Source of the DNA: Rubellimicrobium rubrum
GTDB lineage: Bacteria > Pseudomonadota > Alphaproteobacteria > Rhodobacterales > Rhodobacteraceae
NCBI RefSeq assembly: GCF_006152115.1
Contig: NZ_VDFU01000028.1
Span: 1-52,002 of the forward strand
Length of the DNA stretch: 52,002 bases
Direction: 5' to 3'
Made by a program: the position numbers and the translations under genes. Numbering within the stretch: the first letter of the stretch is position 1; every line of letters begins with the position of its first letter. The notes beneath the pieces are model-generated. The model searched no databases. It had not been told where the DNA came from and was given only the letters and a program-made list of their open reading frames with translations. This document shows, piece by piece, positions 49,510 through 52,002 of this stretch.

Positions 49510-50115
49510 ATGTTCGACTTCATCATCGGCTGGATCGAGCAGGGGGGCCTGCTGGCCGTAGGCCTCCTCATGATCCTCGAGAACGTCTTCCCCCCGATCC
49601 CGTCCGAGCTGATCGTTCCGCTGGCCGGGTTCAAGGCCGCGCAGGGCAGCTTCAGCCTGTTCGGGCTGCTGATCGTGGCCGCCCTGGGATCGACGGTGGG
49701 GACGCTGCTCTGGTACGGCCTCGCCCGGGCCTGGGGGCGCGATCGCTTCCTTCGGTTCCTGGACCGGCATGGCGTCTGGCTGACCATGTCGCGCGAGGAG
49801 GCGGAAACGGCCATGGCATGGTTCCAGCGCCACGGCCCTGTCGCGGTGTTCCTGGGCCGCTTGGTTCCCACGGTGCGCACGCTGATCTCGGTGCCGGCTG
49901 GCCTGTCCGAGATGTCGTTCCTGTCGTTCCTGCTCTACACCACCGCGGGCAGTGCCACCTGGATCGCGATCCTCGCCGGAGCGGGCTACCTGCTCGAGGA
50001 CAACTACGAACGCGTCGAGCATTGGGTGAACCCCGTCTCGACCTTCGTGGTCGTCGCGATGGTGGCGCTCTACCTTTACCGGGTCCTGCGCGGATTCCAG
50101 AAACGGCGGGCCTGA
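49510..50115 (+). CDS. DedA family membrane protein
   Basis: A 201-residue DedA/SNARE-associated protein with about five hydrophobic segments. The re-entrant-loop hallmarks are ENVFPPIPSELIVPLAGF and the conserved FLGRLVPTVRTLISVPAGLSEM. DedA proteins help maintain membrane potential and recycle lipid carriers such as undecaprenyl phosphate. The ATG comes directly after the MATE stop, so translation is probably coupled. It converges on the aminotransferase gene, one base apart. Confidence 0.93.
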   Translation: MFDFIIGWIEQGGLLAVGLLMILENVFPPIPSELIVPLAGFKAAQGSFSLFGLLIVAALGSTVGTLLWYGLARAWGRDRFLRFLDRHGVWLTMSREEAETAMAWFQRHGPVAVFLGRLVPTVRTLISVPAGLSEMSFLSFLLYTTAGSATWIAILAGAGYLLEDNYERVEHWVNPVSTFVVVAMVALYLYRVLRGFQKRRA

Positions 50116-50116
50116 G

Positions 50117-51373
<1,257 letters not shown>

Positions 51374-51398
51374 TCACAAGCACCAAGGGAGGCGATCC

Positions 51399-51671
51399 AT
51401 GACGGAAACCCGCGAAGCCCGCCTGGGCCGCCTGAAGACCCGCTCCATGTGGCGCGGCATCCGCGAGATGGACCTGATCCTTCGCGACTTCGCCGACAGG
51501 GAGCTTACGGGCCTCCCGCCCGACACGCTCGACCTCTACGAGGCAATGCTGGCTGAGAACGACCATGACCTGCTGGCCTGGATCAGCGGAGCCATCCCCA
51601 CGCCCGCCCGCTACGACGCGCTGATTGCACGCATCCGGGCAACCGCCGTGGGTCTCACCCGGCCGGAATGA
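51399..51671 (+). CDS. sdhE: succinate dehydrogenase assembly factor 2 (FAD assembly)
   Basis: A 90-residue SdhE protein that promotes covalent FAD attachment to SdhA. The RGxxE motif is visible as RGIREMDLIL, followed by the helical LYEAMLAENDHDLLAWI segment. GGGAGG lies 6 bases before the ATG at 51399. It is a single gene between the aminotransferase and ldtR. Confidence 0.93.
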   Translation: MTETREARLGRLKTRSMWRGIREMDLILRDFADRELTGLPPDTLDLYEAMLAENDHDLLAWISGAIPTPARYDALIARIRATAVGLTRPE

Positions 51672-51713
51672 TCGGCTTTTCTGTAACTTGTCGGCGTCTT
51701 TAGAACCTTCGTG

Positions 51714-51732
51714 GAACGGCCTTAACCCGTTC
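51714..51732. promoter_or_regulatory. inverted repeat upstream of ldtR
   Basis: GAACGG-N7-CCGTTC (51714-51719 and 51727-51732), about 53 bases before the ldtR start. It suits an operator for an autoregulated MarR-type protein, but the LdtR site sequence is not known to me. Confidence 0.35.
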
Positions 51733-51784
51733 TTGGCAATTTTTCTGGCACCTTGCCGCAAATGCGCCACAACGGAGAACCGAC

Positions 51785-52002
51785 ATGAATGTCCGGACAC
51801 CCGTCGATTCCATCCTCCCGGCCCGGGATGCCGCGTTCATGCGCAGCTATCTCGATGCGCTGACGCTGGTGGAACGACTTCATCGCCTTCTGCTCGATGT
51901 CATCAAGGACGAGTTCGAGAGGCTGAACATATTGGACGTGAACCCCGTCCAGGCCCTCTTGCTGTTCAACATCGGCGACAACGAGGTCACGGCCGGGGAA
52001 CT
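51785..52002 (+). CDS. ldtR: LdtR-type MarR family regulator, N-terminal part
   Basis: The first 72 residues of a MarR-family winged-helix regulator, cut by the window edge. The sequence (SILPARDAAFMRSYLDALTL, LLLDVIKDEFERLNILDVNP, LLFNIGDNEVTAGEL) is highly conserved in alphaproteobacteria and matches LdtR, which controls an L,D-transpeptidase and osmotic tolerance in Liberibacter. GGAGA lies 6 bases before the ATG. Confidence 0.9.
   Translation, partial: MNVRTPVDSILPARDAAFMRSYLDALTLVERLHRLLLDVIKDEFERLNILDVNPVQALLLFNIGDNEVTAGE

Overview
The window is high-GC DNA (roughly two thirds G+C by eye), densely coded on both strands. The gene set points to an alphaproteobacterium, most likely order Rhodobacterales: a short prolyl-tRNA synthetase without the editing insertion, HdaA, LdtR, SdhE, a single LolC/E-type permease beside LolD, a propionyl-CoA carboxylase locus with small Rhodobacteraceae-type unknowns, and a methylmalonyl-CoA mutase. 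I cannot name the genus. I see no rRNA, tRNA, CRISPR array, prophage or insertion sequence; this looks like ordinary chromosome.

Layout. 1-9 kb: the 3' end of a UDP-glucuronate decarboxylase-like gene, then a leftward repair/stress group (divergent Mfd-like helicase, pcm, erythromycin-esterase-like protein, thpR), then a rightward glycosyltransferase/UDP-galactopyranose mutase fusion. 9.5-14 kb: a three-gene SRPBCC / Zn-alcohol dehydrogenase / SDR operon closed by a strong terminator, followed by a secreted hormone-sensitive-lipase-type esterase with long low-complexity arms. 14-16.3 kb: a thermonuclease, an MFS exporter and a small DUF486-type membrane protein. 16.4-27.6 kb: propionate catabolism (pccB, two small unknowns, a lipoprotein, pccA, a DUF4174-type protein, methylmalonyl-CoA mutase) running into a chain of overlapping genes (VOC, GNAT, TerB/DnaJ, endonuclease-phosphatase). 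27.6-33.2 kb: leftward perM-hdaA-ppk-ppx cluster, joining a regulator of replication initiation to polyphosphate metabolism. 33.4-35.2 kb: a cupin, about 0.9 kb with no recognisable gene and visibly lower GC, and a small heme-copper-oxidase-like membrane protein. 35.2-46 kb: proS, ThuA-like, DUF5872-like, lolC/E-lolD, a c-type cytochrome lipoprotein, an HEXXH lipoprotein, a divergent HxlR regulator/acyl-CoA-dehydrogenase-like pair, parE and a GST. 46.1-52 kb: epimerase plus 2-oxoglutarate dioxygenase (overlapping), MATE, DedA, an aspartate-type aminotransferase, sdhE and the start of ldtR.

PccA/PccB and the mutase together take propionyl-CoA to succinyl-CoA, except for the methylmalonyl-CoA epimerase step, whose gene is not seen here. 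Ppk and Ppx make and degrade polyphosphate. LolCD moves lipoproteins, and several lipoproteins are encoded nearby.

I found no clear new defence or mobile system. The items most worth a second look are the glycosyltransferase-mutase fusion, the Mfd-like paralogue, the low-complexity secreted esterase, the promoter-like match that overlaps a terminator at 12.35 kb, the doubled clamp-binding motif in HdaA, and the structured but gene-less region at 33.8-34.7 kb. All family names come from reading translations by eye, with no database search.
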